Origin: Myxococcales bacterium
GTDB taxonomy: Bacteria; Myxococcota_A; Polyangia; Polyangiales; Polyangiaceae
Assembly (NCBI GenBank): GCA_025355005.1
Contig: JANXLV010000340.1
Span: forward strand, 1 to 64,000
DNA length: 64,000 bases
Reading direction: 5' to 3'
Below the pieces are notes generated by a model, which did no database searches, was not told where the DNA came from, and worked only from the letters and a program-made list of their open reading frames with translations. Positions 44,098 through 52,700 of this stretch are shown in pieces (the first letter of the stretch is position 1; every line of letters starts with the position of its first letter). The translations under genes were made by a program, and so were the position numbers.

Positions 44098-44763
44098 CTA
44101 GGGCGCCGTGCCTTTTTCGATGAGGCGCTTCTTGACGTGCGCAAGACCCTGGGACGGGTTCAGCATCATCTTGTTGAAGTCCTGGTAGTAGTTCTTCGTG
44201 AGGCTGGAGTTCTCCGTGTAGATGTCCACGACGAACTGCTTGCCGTTGTTCGGCAGCACGACGTAGTCCACGCGGACCGGGGGCTCGCGCGGCTTGTCCT
44301 TCGCCTTCGCCTCCGTGATGACGCGGGTCTCGTTGCCGCTCACCGCGCGTGAGCCGCGGTAGGTGACGTCGTAGTTGAGCGTCTTCTGGAGGTTCTTGCG
44401 GTAGTTCTTCTCGACGAGGCGCTTCAGGAGCGTGGTGAGCTCCTTCTGATCGTCGGCGCTGAACGTCTCCCACCAGTTCTTGCACTCGGAGACACCAGGC
44501 GGGCACGGCTTGCCGAAGGCGCGGCGCGTGAGCTCGTCGTAGTCCACCATGCCGTCGAGCGTGGTGTTGACCTGCGTGTCGCGGTTGACGGAGGCGGGCT
44601 GCTTCAACAGGCCCTCGAGCTTGTTGTGCTCCTTCTCGACGAAGTCCTGCGCGGGGTTCGGAGCGCCCTGCGCGTTGGCCTCCGCTGGAGTCGCAGACGA
44701 CGCGAGCACCGCCGTGCCAGTGAGCGCCGCCAGAACCAGAACTCTCCACATGCCCTTCTTCAT
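44098..44763 (-). CDS. MlaC/Ttg2D-like phospholipid-binding protein
   Basis: Periplasmic protein of 221 residues with a signal peptide ending ASSATPAEA. The fold signature is YDELTRRAFGK, WWETFSADDQKELTTLLKRLVEKNY and the C-terminal DIYTENSSLTKNYYQDFNKM. It is related to the shuttle that moves phospholipids between membranes, although no mlaFEDB genes are adjacent. A Cys pair (CPPGVSEC) is an uncommon insertion. It may serve another lipid-transfer pathway. Confidence 0.85.
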   Translation of the reverse strand: MKKGMWRVLVLAALTGTAVLASSATPAEANAQGAPNPAQDFVEKEHNKLEGLLKQPASVNRDTQVNTTLDGMVDYDELTRRAFGKPCPPGVSECKNWWETFSADDQKELTTLLKRLVEKNYRKNLQKTLNYDVTYRGSRAVSGNETRVITEAKAKDKPREPPVRVDYVVLPNNGKQFVVDIYTENSSLTKNYYQDFNKMMLNPSQGLAHVKKRLIEKGTAP

Positions 44764-44820
44764 CACAGTCCTTTGCCTCTTCCCGCCCTTTATGTGCACC
44801 GTCAGACGAGAAGTCAAAAT

Positions 44821-44838
44821 GCCTGATTCATGCCAGGC
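44821..44838 (-). terminator. weak intrinsic terminator between pilS and mlaC-like gene
   Basis: Read on the minus strand, GCCTG-N8-CAGGC forms a 5-base stem followed by ATTTT, about 128 bases after the pilS stop and before the MlaC-like gene. A 10-base palindrome CGCAATTGCG (44848-44857) is beside it. The stem is short; the call is tentative. Confidence 0.3.
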
Positions 44839-44965
44839 TCAATAAACCGCAATTGCGCGCTATTTCAAGGACTGTGGAGCCGCTCGTTCACGGTCGAGAG
44901 GCGGATCTTGCGACACGTATCCGCCCGGTCACATGGATTTTGCGACATCAGGTGTCGGTTCTCCG

Positions 44966-46300
44966 TCAGCCAGGGCGGCTCGTCGGGAGGCTGATGTCGA
45001 AGCGCGCGCCGCCGCCGGATGGGCTCCGCACTGCGATGCGTCCGCCGAACGCCGCATGGTCATCCATGATTCGCTTGACCACCGCGAGGCCGATGCCGGC
45101 CCCCCCGGTGCGGGTCGTGTAGAAGGCGTCGAACATCTGAGCGCGCGCGTCCTCGGCGATACCTGGGCCCTCGTCCGCGATGGAGAGCATCACACCGTCG
45201 TCGCCGCTGGCCTCCACGCCGACCTGCACCGTCATGCCCGCCGCGCTCGCCTGCACTGCGTTCCGCACCAGGTTCCACACCACCTGACGCACCTGCGCGC
45301 CGTCGCAGTAGGCCTGCTGTGGTCCATCCGGTCCGTTGTATTCTACACGTACATCGCCCGTCCCGCTCCGCTCCGAGCGCGCCGCGAGCGCCACCACGTC
45401 GCGGCAGATCTGCGCGACGTCCACGACCTCGGGCTGCGGCTCGCGCGGCTTCGCGAGCTCCATCATGTCCGTGACCAGCTGGTTCAGGCGCGTGGACTCG
45501 CGGTGGATGATCTCGCACAGGTGGCGGTCCTCCTCCGAGAGCTCGGGCGCCTCCTTCAGCATCTCGATCGAGCCCGAGATCGCGCCGAGCGGGTTCCTGA
45601 TCTCGTGCGCGAGGCCAGTTGCCAGGCGACCCAGGAGCGCGAGCTGCTCCGCCTCCTTCACGCGCAGGTTGGCAACGTCGAGCGCGCCGCGCGTGCTTCG
45701 CAGACGATCGGCGAGGAAGCCGGAGAGCGCAGCGACGACCACGATGCCGATCGTGTTCAGTAGGAACGGGAAGAACACCTCACGCGGAGTGACCAGGTAG
45801 TGAATGCCCAGCTGATCGTGCGGGGGTACGAGCACCTTCGTGACGAAGCAGACGCAGAGCGTGCCGTATGCAGCGATGCCCGCAGCCGCCGCGAACAGCG
45901 CGCCGCGGAAGCCGACGAGCACCGCGCCGAGAACGCATGACAGCGCGTAGAGCGACGTGGCACCGCTGGACGCGCCACCGGTCACGTAGACGATCGCCGT
46001 CCACGTGAGCTGGTCGAGCACGAGCTGTGAGTAGGCGAGCGCCTGGAGCTTCCGACCACGGCGAAGGAGGGCCGCGTAGAGAGCGGCGAGCCCGAAGCCG
46101 CCACCCAGCGTGGTGAAGACGATGCGCTGGCTCTCCGCGTAGCCGAAGAGGCCATCACGCAGATAGAAGAAGGCCATTGCCCCGAAGAGGAGCAAGAGGA
46201 ACAGTAGCCGGAGCCCGGTGATCCAGGAGAGGCGCGCGCCGAGCGCCGCCTCGGACGCGCTGCCAGTCGTGGCGGGCACGCTCGCCGTCCGCGCCGTCAC
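44966..46300 (-). CDS. pilS: PilS-type sensor histidine kinase
   Basis: Membrane sensor kinase of 444 residues. Six membrane helices (about 30-195) form the PilS-like input domain, then a linker, then HisKA with the phospho-acceptor His232 (LAHEIRNPLGAISGSIEML) and an ATPase domain with N, G1 and G2 boxes (RNAVQASAA, DEGPGIAEDAR, GGAGIGLAVV). GTG start overlaps the pilC stop (GTGA). In other bacteria PilS partners the sigma-54 activator PilR to control pilin, but no pilR is adjacent here. Confidence 0.85.
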   Translation of the reverse strand: MTARTASVPATTGSASEAALGARLSWITGLRLLFLLLLFGAMAFFYLRDGLFGYAESQRIVFTTLGGGFGLAALYAALLRRGRKLQALAYSQLVLDQLTWTAIVYVTGGASSGATSLYALSCVLGAVLVGFRGALFAAAAGIAAYGTLCVCFVTKVLVPPHDQLGIHYLVTPREVFFPFLLNTIGIVVVAALSGFLADRLRSTRGALDVANLRVKEAEQLALLGRLATGLAHEIRNPLGAISGSIEMLKEAPELSEEDRHLCEIIHRESTRLNQLVTDMMELAKPREPQPEVVDVAQICRDVVALAARSERSGTGDVRVEYNGPDGPQQAYCDGAQVRQVVWNLVRNAVQASAAGMTVQVGVEASGDDGVMLSIADEGPGIAEDARAQMFDAFYTTRTGGAGIGLAVVKRIMDDHAAFGGRIAVRSPSGGGARFDISLPTSRPG

Positions 46301-47508
46301 TGTGCCTTGATTTTACCTGCCAGGCTGAAGATCGGGAGGTACATCGCGATGAGCACGACGCCGACCGTTCCGCCGAGACCGACCATCATGACGGGCTCGA
46401 TGAGGCTCGTCAGCGCGCCGACCGCGACGTCGACCTCGTCCTCGTAGAAGTCGGCGATCTTGTTGAGCATGGCGTCGAGCGCGCCGGTCTGCTCGCCGAC
46501 GCCTACCATCTGCACGACCATCGGCGGGAACACGTTGGTCTCCAGGAGGGGACCCGCCATGTTCTTACCTTCGCTGATCTTCTGGCGCGTGTACTGGATG
46601 CCTTCCTCGACGACGAGGTTACCGGCCGTCTTCGCGACGATGTCGAGCGCGTCCAGGATGGGAACGCCAGACGAGAGGAGCGTGCCGAGCGTACGCGTGA
46701 AGCGCGCGACGGCGATCTTGCGGAGCACGTTTCCGATGACGGGAAGGTGCAAGAACATCTTGTGATAGATGCGCTTGATGTTCGGGCGTTTGTACGACCA
46801 GGCCACCGCGACCGAGGCGGCGACGAGGAAGATGAACACCATCAGGATGTGCCCGATGAAGAACTCCGACGCCGCGATGACCATCTGCGTGAGCTTCGGG
46901 AGCTCGTCCTCGGCGCCGAGGTCCTTGAAGATGTTCTTGAACGACGGAATGACCCATCCGAGCAGGATGCCGAGGACCGCCGCGAAGATGACGAGAACGA
47001 CGGACGGATAAACGAGGGCGCCGCGGACCTGCCGCTGGAGCTTCACGTTCTTCTCGGCGTAGACCGCGAGACGCGACAGGATGGTGTCGAGGATACCGCC
47101 GGTCTCGCCGGCCTGGACAAGGTTGCAGTAGAGCGCGTCGAACACCTTCGGGTGACGACGGAGCGCGTCCGAGAACGTGGCGCCTTGCTCGACGTGGGCC
47201 TTCACGTCCTTCAGCACCCCGGAGAAATTCCTGTTCTCCGTCTGCCCCTGCAAGATGTCGAGACACTGAACGATCGGCAGACCTGCATCGATCATCGTCG
47301 CGAACAAACGAGTGAACGTGACGAGGTCCTTGATGCTGACGCCCGACCCGAGCTTGAAGCCCTTGATCGAGATCTTCTTTTTGACCTTGGTGGGCGACAG
47401 CTGCATTGCGCGCAGCTTGTTCATGACGCCGTCTTCGTCGTCAGCCTCGATGGTGCCTTTTTTTAGCTCGCCGGTGCGGGCCCGTGCTTCGTACGCGAAT
47501 TCGGCCAT
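46297..47508 (-). CDS. pilC: type IV pilus inner-membrane platform protein PilC
   Basis: Polytopic core of the type IV pilus machine, 403 residues starting MAEFAYEARAR. Two T2SSF domains (about 68-190 and 272-395) each carry the conserved pattern (FTRLFATMIDAGLPIVQCLDIL and FTRTLGTLLSSGVPILDALDI, in part) with three membrane helices. It powers twitching or social gliding motility with PilB and PilT. Coupled to pilS. General secretion GspF is the alternative; pilS linkage favours PilC. pilB and pilT are not upstream. Confidence 0.92.
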   Translation of the reverse strand: MAEFAYEARARTGELKKGTIEADDEDGVMNKLRAMQLSPTKVKKKISIKGFKLGSGVSIKDLVTFTRLFATMIDAGLPIVQCLDILQGQTENRNFSGVLKDVKAHVEQGATFSDALRRHPKVFDALYCNLVQAGETGGILDTILSRLAVYAEKNVKLQRQVRGALVYPSVVLVIFAAVLGILLGWVIPSFKNIFKDLGAEDELPKLTQMVIAASEFFIGHILMVFIFLVAASVAVAWSYKRPNIKRIYHKMFLHLPVIGNVLRKIAVARFTRTLGTLLSSGVPILDALDIVAKTAGNLVVEEGIQYTRQKISEGKNMAGPLLETNVFPPMVVQMVGVGEQTGALDAMLNKIADFYEDEVDVAVGALTSLIEPVMMVGLGGTVGVVLIAMYLPIFSLAGKIKAQ

Positions 47509-47580
47509 GGTTGCCCCGTTCACGTAAGAGTAGGCTGCTATTGTTTTCTTCGTCAAAGGTTCGAGAGCAAATGAGCACGC

Positions 47581-48633
47581 ATGACGAAGCAGTTAACGAA
47601 CGCGACCGACGTCGCTGACTGGGTCGTCGCGGAAGGTGGCGCTCCCACTTGTGCGGCCGGGTGGGCACGCCGACGCAAGGACGGGTCGTGGTGCGAAGGA
47701 CTCGGCGGAGCGGTCGACACGTTCTTCGACCTGGCGAGCCTGACCAAGCCCATGACGGCGGTGGCGTTCGTTCGCACGGGCATTCCGAGGCGTACACCGC
47801 TCGGGGATGTCTTGCCGCTTTCCAGGGGCACGGAATCGGAGCGCACGACTCTCGAGCTGCTGCTCGCGCACCGCGCTGGCCTGGAAGGGCACGTGGCCCT
47901 CTACCTGCCGCTCGCCACGGGGCAGCCGTTCGATCGCAAAGAGGCGCTGCGGACCGCGGCGGACTGCCGCCGCCCGGACGCGCAGGGTGTGGTGCCGGAA
48001 GAGGGGTTCGCGCCGGTCTACAGCGATCTTGGCTTTGCGCTGGTGGGCGAGGTGCTGGCCGGTGCACTGGACGTGGCCGACGCGGGCGCGGCCATCGACG
48101 TGCTCGTCGTGGAGAAGCTCGGGCTCTCGCAGGAGCTCGGCACCGCGCGTGAGCTTGCTGCGCGCGGTATCGCTCTCGAGGCGCGCGTGGCCCCGACCGA
48201 GGACGTTGGGTTCCGAGGTGGCGTGGTGCGCGGGATCGTCCACGACGAGAACGCGTGGGCGCTCACGGGAAGCGGCGGCTCCGGGCACGCCGGCATGTTC
48301 GGCACGCTGGGAGCGGTCCTCCGCTTCGGCGAGTACGTGCTCGACCACGAAGGCGAGCTCGCGTGGCTCCTTCGCGAGCGGCCAGGCGGCACCATGCGCG
48401 CAGGCTTCGACGGCAAGAGCGCGAGCGGGTCCTCCGCGGGCACGCTCGCCTCACCGCGCACCTACGGTCACCTCGGCTTCACGGGAACCAGTCTCTGGAT
48501 CGATCCGGAGGCAGAGGCGGTCGTGGTGCTCCTGTCGAATCGCGTGCATCCTACACGCACCAACGCGAAGCTCAAGGACCTGCGGCCGGTCGCCCACGAC
48601 GCCTTGTTCGCGCTCGCCCGCGCATCCGTGTAA
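47581..48633 (+). CDS. serine hydrolase, beta-lactamase (class C) family
   Basis: Protein of 350 residues without an evident signal peptide. Ser-x-x-Lys is in LASLTKPM; the second motif is Tyr-Ser-Asp in VYSDLGFAL (instead of Tyr-x-Asn). The last motif region reads HLGFTGTSLW, close to the esterase/EstB-like pattern. Such proteins act as esterases or D-aminopeptidases more often than antibiotic-inactivating enzymes. Divergent from pilC with a 72-base gap. No clear Shine-Dalgarno. Confidence 0.82.
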   Translation: MTKQLTNATDVADWVVAEGGAPTCAAGWARRRKDGSWCEGLGGAVDTFFDLASLTKPMTAVAFVRTGIPRRTPLGDVLPLSRGTESERTTLELLLAHRAGLEGHVALYLPLATGQPFDRKEALRTAADCRRPDAQGVVPEEGFAPVYSDLGFALVGEVLAGALDVADAGAAIDVLVVEKLGLSQELGTARELAARGIALEARVAPTEDVGFRGGVVRGIVHDENAWALTGSGGSGHAGMFGTLGAVLRFGEYVLDHEGELAWLLRERPGGTMRAGFDGKSASGSSAGTLASPRTYGHLGFTGTSLWIDPEAEAVVVLLSNRVHPTRTNAKLKDLRPVAHDALFALARASV

Positions 48634-48642
48634 CCTTCTGGC

Positions 48643-50391
48643 ATGAGCGCGGCCACGCCCCCGAAGGACGAGTCGATGGCGCTCGCCTCCACGCGACCAC
48701 GCTCCGTGAGGCCGCCGGGCACGCCCGAGTACCGCGAGAGTGGCGTGAACAAGTACCGCTTCTTCCGGGCGTACTACACGACGTTCCAGGTCATCTTCAG
48801 CTACTTCTACTTCCAGTTCAAAGCGAAGTGGATCGGCAAGGGCTACCGCGAGCGAACGATCGGCCAGGTGCACCAGCGCAACGCGCGTCGCGTGTACCAG
48901 ACGATCCTCGCGCTGCAGGGCCTCTTCATCAAGGTCGGGCAGCTGCTCTCGATCCTGGCGAACTTCCTCCCGGAGGAGTTCCGCCACGAGCTCGAGGGCC
49001 TGCAAGATCAGGTGCCGCCGCGCCCCTACCACGAGATCAAGTCGCGCATCGAAGAGGACCTGGGCAAGCCGCTCACGGAGCTGTTCGACAGCCTGGATGA
49101 GGAGCCGCTCGCGTCCGCGTCGCTCGGCCAGGTGCACGAGGCGCGGCTGAAGGACGGCACGCGCGTCGCGGTGAAGGTGCAGCACAAGGACATCGACGAG
49201 ATCGTGAAGCTCGATCTCAAGACGATCAGGCGCATCATGCAGATCGTCGAGTGGTTCGTCCCGGTGCAGGGCCTGGACGCGTACTATCACCAGATCAAGG
49301 AGCTGCTCGGGCAGGAGCTCGACTTCAACCTGGAGGCCGACAACATCGAGACCATCTCGAAGAACTTCGAGAAGGATCCCGCGGTCCGCTTCCCTACGCC
49401 CATCCGGAGCCACTCCACGAAGCGCGTGCTCACCACCACGTTCGTGACGGGCTGGAAGCTCTCCGACGTGGCGGCGCTGGATGCCGCGGGCATCGACAAG
49501 AAGGCGGTCGCGAAGAAGCTCGTCCAGATCTTCTGTCAGATGATCTTCATCGACGGCGTCTATCACGCGGATCCGCACCCCGGGAACATCCTGGTGGATG
49601 CGGAGGGCAACCTGATCCTGCTCGACTTCGGCGCGGTCGCGGAGCTGTCGTCGACGATGCGCGAGGGCATTCCCGAGTTCCTCGAAGGCGTCATCCGCCG
49701 CGACACCGACAAGCTGATCAAGGCGCTCCGCACCATGGGCTTCCTCTCGAAGACCAGCGACCTCGCCGTGAGCGAGAAGGTCGTGGAGTACTTCCACAGC
49801 CGCTTCCAGGAAGAGGTGAAGATCGAGAGCCTCAACCTGAAGGACATCAAGATCGATCCGCAGAAGGGCCTCGAGAACCTCCTCGACCTGCGGAAGATGA
49901 ACGTCGGTCTGAAGGAGCTCTCAGCCGTCTTCCACGTCCCGCGCGACTGGGTCGTGCTGGAGCGCACCATCCTGCTCGTCTACGGCTGCTGCTCGCTGCT
50001 CGATCAAGAGCTAAACCCGATGAGCATCATCCGGCCATATTTGCAGGAGTTCGTGCTCGGCAACCGGGACTACAGCCAGATCGCGATGGAGGCCGTGAAG
50101 GACATGGCGCTCTCCGCCGTGACCCTGCCCGAGGACCTCAAGAAGTTCCTCACGCGCGCAGTCCGCGGCGAGATGGAAGTGAAGGTCCGCGGCGTCGAGG
50201 AGAGCACGCGCACGCTCTACGCGATCGGGCGCCAGGCCATCTACGTGGCCATCACCATCGCGTGCGGCTTCTTCGCGATGAGCCTGCACGAGAAGCACAT
50301 GGTGAGAGCAACGAACGCCACACTCGGAGTCGGAGCCCTGTTCGCGCTCTTGTTCGTGGTGTCGTCGCTTCGTGGAAGACCAAAGGCGTAA
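48643..50391 (+). CDS. UbiB/AarF (ABC1) family atypical kinase
   Basis: Protein of 582 residues. The KxGQ-type helix (FIKVGQLLSILANFLPEEF), Lys in VAVKVQHKDIDE, catalytic HADPHPGNILV and LLDFGAVAEL are all present. Two C-terminal membrane helices (about 525-570) anchor it. The family acts in quinone biosynthesis or lipid handling using a kinase fold with ATPase activity. Starts 9 bases after the hydrolase gene and stops 4 bases before the response-regulator gene, so probably one operon. Confidence 0.92.
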   Translation: MSAATPPKDESMALASTRPRSVRPPGTPEYRESGVNKYRFFRAYYTTFQVIFSYFYFQFKAKWIGKGYRERTIGQVHQRNARRVYQTILALQGLFIKVGQLLSILANFLPEEFRHELEGLQDQVPPRPYHEIKSRIEEDLGKPLTELFDSLDEEPLASASLGQVHEARLKDGTRVAVKVQHKDIDEIVKLDLKTIRRIMQIVEWFVPVQGLDAYYHQIKELLGQELDFNLEADNIETISKNFEKDPAVRFPTPIRSHSTKRVLTTTFVTGWKLSDVAALDAAGIDKKAVAKKLVQIFCQMIFIDGVYHADPHPGNILVDAEGNLILLDFGAVAELSSTMREGIPEFLEGVIRRDTDKLIKALRTMGFLSKTSDLAVSEKVVEYFHSRFQEEVKIESLNLKDIKIDPQKGLENLLDLRKMNVGLKELSAVFHVPRDWVVLERTILLVYGCCSLLDQELNPMSIIRPYLQEFVLGNRDYSQIAMEAVKDMALSAVTLPEDLKKFLTRAVRGEMEVKVRGVEESTRTLYAIGRQAIYVAITIACGFFAMSLHEKHMVRATNATLGVGALFALLFVVSSLRGRPKA

Positions 50392-50395
50392 GCCG

Positions 50396-51085
50396 ATGGC
50401 GAAGCTTCTGCTCGTGGACGACGAACCGTCGGTGCTCGACGCTCTCGAGCTCGCCTTCGATGACGCTGGACACGAGACCGAGCGCGCGCTGGATGGGCGT
50501 TTGGCGCTGGGGATGCTGAAAAACAAGCCTTTCGACCTCGTCGTATCGGATGTGAACATGCCGCATCTCGATGGATTCGCGCTCTGTCGTCGCCTGCGAG
50601 AGGCGGAGCTCAAGGTCCCTGTGCTGCTGCTCACCGCCCGCGACAACGAGGTCGACGAGGCGCTCGGACTGGAGCTCGGCGCGGACGACTACCTCACCAA
50701 GCCATTTTCAAATCGCATCCTCATCGCGCGCGTCGAGGCACTGCTCCGCCGCGATCGCATGCGCGCCGGCACCGAGCGCAAGACCGCCGAGGTGTCCGCT
50801 GGTGACCTCGCGCTGGACGTCGATCGCCTTCGTGCGACGTTTCGCGGGGCCGAGCTCTCGCTGACCGTGACGGAGTTCCGCGTGCTGGAGGCGTTCGCGC
50901 GCAACGTCGGCTCCGTGCTCGCGCGCGAGCGGCTGCTCGACATCGTGCGTGGCGACGAGTCCGTGGTGGGCGAGCGACTGATCGATACGTACGTGAAGCG
51001 ACTGCGGCGCAAGCTCGAGGAGAAGGATGCGGCCTTCGATCACATCGAGACCGTCGTCGGAGCGGGCTACAAATGGCGCGCCTGA
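50396..51085 (+). CDS. OmpR family response regulator
   Basis: Regulator of 229 residues. Receiver domain (about 1-118) with acidic pocket DDE (8-10), phospho-acceptor Asp52 (VVSDVNMP) and Lys in YLTKPFSNR. The DNA-binding winged helix (about 130-229) ends VETVVGAGYKWRA with the LERLLDIVRG and IDTYVKRLRRKLEE helices. ATG at 50396 chosen since MAKLLLVDDE is the normal N-terminus. It overlaps the histidine-kinase gene by 13 bases and certainly pairs with it. Confidence 0.93.
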   Translation: MAKLLLVDDEPSVLDALELAFDDAGHETERALDGRLALGMLKNKPFDLVVSDVNMPHLDGFALCRRLREAELKVPVLLLTARDNEVDEALGLELGADDYLTKPFSNRILIARVEALLRRDRMRAGTERKTAEVSAGDLALDVDRLRATFRGAELSLTVTEFRVLEAFARNVGSVLARERLLDIVRGDESVVGERLIDTYVKRLRRKLEEKDAAFDHIETVVGAGYKWRA

Positions 51086-52596
51086 AGCTCACGCGAGGTG
51101 GCTACACCCTGCGCGCGAGGCTCCTGGTCGCGCTCTTCGTCACCGGCGTCGCGCCTCAGGCGCTGGTGTTCGCGTTCAGCCTTCTCGAGCGGCCGGTGTT
51201 CGGTCGCATGCTCCGCGCCACCGACGCCGCCACGAGCGCTGCGCACGACGCGGCCGCGGGCGCCAACGCACACGACGATCTGGCGCGCGTCGCGAGCGAG
51301 CACCGGGTGCGGATTCGGCTCTACTCTGCCGACGACCAGTTGCTCCAGGACGTTGATCACGACGAAGAGCCGGCCGATCCGCTTCGTCCGCTGGAGCGCT
51401 TCCTCGTCGCGACCGCGATGCTGGCGGAGGTGCGCGAGGCCGAGCACTGGCGCGGTCCACCGGAGTTGCGACAGGAGTTCCTTGTCGGCAAGTCCCGCGG
51501 CGTCTTCATCGACTGCGACATGGACGCGTTCGTCTTCTGCCAGGGAACGCGCACCGTGGACGTTCCGACCATCGGTGGCAACGAAGCGCGCCACGAGCGC
51601 AGGTTCATCGTGCACGTGCAGAAGAGCTCCCTGCGCGCCGTCGGCCCGGTCTACGCGCTACGACAGCGTCTCCTGCGGCTGCTCGTGATCACGGTACCGC
51701 TGTCGTTCATGTTCGCTTACTTCCTGTCGCGCAGGCTCCACAAGCCGCTGTCGGCGCTGCGCGACGCAACGCTGGAAAAAGCCACGTCATCGCACGCCGT
51801 CGCGGACCTGCCCGAAGGCCCGGACGAGGTCGGCGAGGTCGGTCATTCCGTGAACCTCTTGCTCCGCGCGCTGGATGAGCGTCGCAAGGCGACGAGCGCG
51901 TTCATGGCGGACGCCGTTCACGAGGTGAAGAACCCCGTCGCCGCGATCAAGGCGGCAGCCGAATCGCTCGCGTCTGGTGCGCAGCCGCCGGAGAAGCAGC
52001 AGCGGATCGCGCGCATCGTGCAGGAGAGCGCCGTGAAGCTCGACCGGCTGGTCACGGGACTGCTCGACCTCTCGCGTGCCGAGGCGGGCATGCCCGGCGA
52101 AGAGCGCAGCGCCGTCGACCTTCGCACGCTGGCGACAGCCGTGAGCGAGAGCGTCCAGCGCGACGTGCGGTTTGCGAACGTGAAGATCGTGGTCGTGCCG
52201 GCGGACGGCGAGGAAGCGCCGCTGGTCTCGGGCGTGTCCGCGCGTCTCGAGTCGGTGCTGCGCGAGCTCGTGATCAACGGCGCATCGTTCTGCGAAGAGA
52301 AGGGCGGCGAGGTGAACGTCGCGCTCACCGCCACGAAGGGTCTCGTCACGGTCGACGTCATCGACACGGGACCCGGGATCGATCCGCAGGCGTTGCCGCA
52401 CGTCTTCGATCGATTCTTCACGACGCGCGTGCAGCAGAAGGGCACCGGCCTCGGGCTCGCGATGGTGAAGGCCGTCGTGGAGGCGCACGGCGGACACGTC
52501 AAGGCGACTTCCAAGAACGATGCGGGCGCGCACTTCTCGTTCTCGTTGCCTAGAGCCCCCGAGAGCCGCCGAGAACCGCGCGTGAACGCGGTGTGA
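51073..52596 (+). CDS. HAMP-domain sensor histidine kinase
   Basis: Membrane sensor of 507 residues. Two helices (about 14-34 and 200-220) flank a periplasmic sensing domain with a Cys pair (CDMDAFVFC). A HAMP linker, HisKA domain with His283 (AVHEVKNPVAAIKAAAE) and ATPase domain (VIDTGPGIDP, GTGLGLAMVKAVVEAHGG) follow. It is the cognate kinase of the overlapping response regulator. A membrane protein gene lies downstream and may be the target. Confidence 0.92.
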   Translation: MARLKLTRGGYTLRARLLVALFVTGVAPQALVFAFSLLERPVFGRMLRATDAATSAAHDAAAGANAHDDLARVASEHRVRIRLYSADDQLLQDVDHDEEPADPLRPLERFLVATAMLAEVREAEHWRGPPELRQEFLVGKSRGVFIDCDMDAFVFCQGTRTVDVPTIGGNEARHERRFIVHVQKSSLRAVGPVYALRQRLLRLLVITVPLSFMFAYFLSRRLHKPLSALRDATLEKATSSHAVADLPEGPDEVGEVGHSVNLLLRALDERRKATSAFMADAVHEVKNPVAAIKAAAESLASGAQPPEKQQRIARIVQESAVKLDRLVTGLLDLSRAEAGMPGEERSAVDLRTLATAVSESVQRDVRFANVKIVVVPADGEEAPLVSGVSARLESVLRELVINGASFCEEKGGEVNVALTATKGLVTVDVIDTGPGIDPQALPHVFDRFFTTRVQQKGTGLGLAMVKAVVEAHGGHVKATSKNDAGAHFSFSLPRAPESRREPRVNAV

Positions 52597-52629
52597 ACGC
52601 GCCCGGAACGGCGCGCGAAGAAGCGACCG

Positions 52630-52651
52630 TTCACCGAGAAATTACGGTGAA
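52630..52651. promoter_or_regulatory. inverted repeat upstream of DUF4173 gene
   Basis: TTCACCG-agaaatta-CGGTGAA is a perfect 7-base inverted repeat with an AT-rich 8-base centre, extended with mismatches by CGACCG/CGTTCG. It lies 50 bases before the ATG at 52701, in the gap after the histidine-kinase gene. It fits a dimer operator, perhaps for the adjacent response regulator, or an RNA hairpin. Confidence 0.45.
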
Positions 52652-52700
52652 TCGTTCGGTCATGGGCGTGACTTGTCATCGGGCCACCGTAGGGTGGTTC

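Noticed and set aside
47581-48633. Beta-lactamase giving antibiotic resistance
   Set aside because: No signal peptide, Tyr-Ser-Asp in place of Tyr-x-Asn, and no Lys-Thr-Gly; it fits esterase-like serine hydrolases better.
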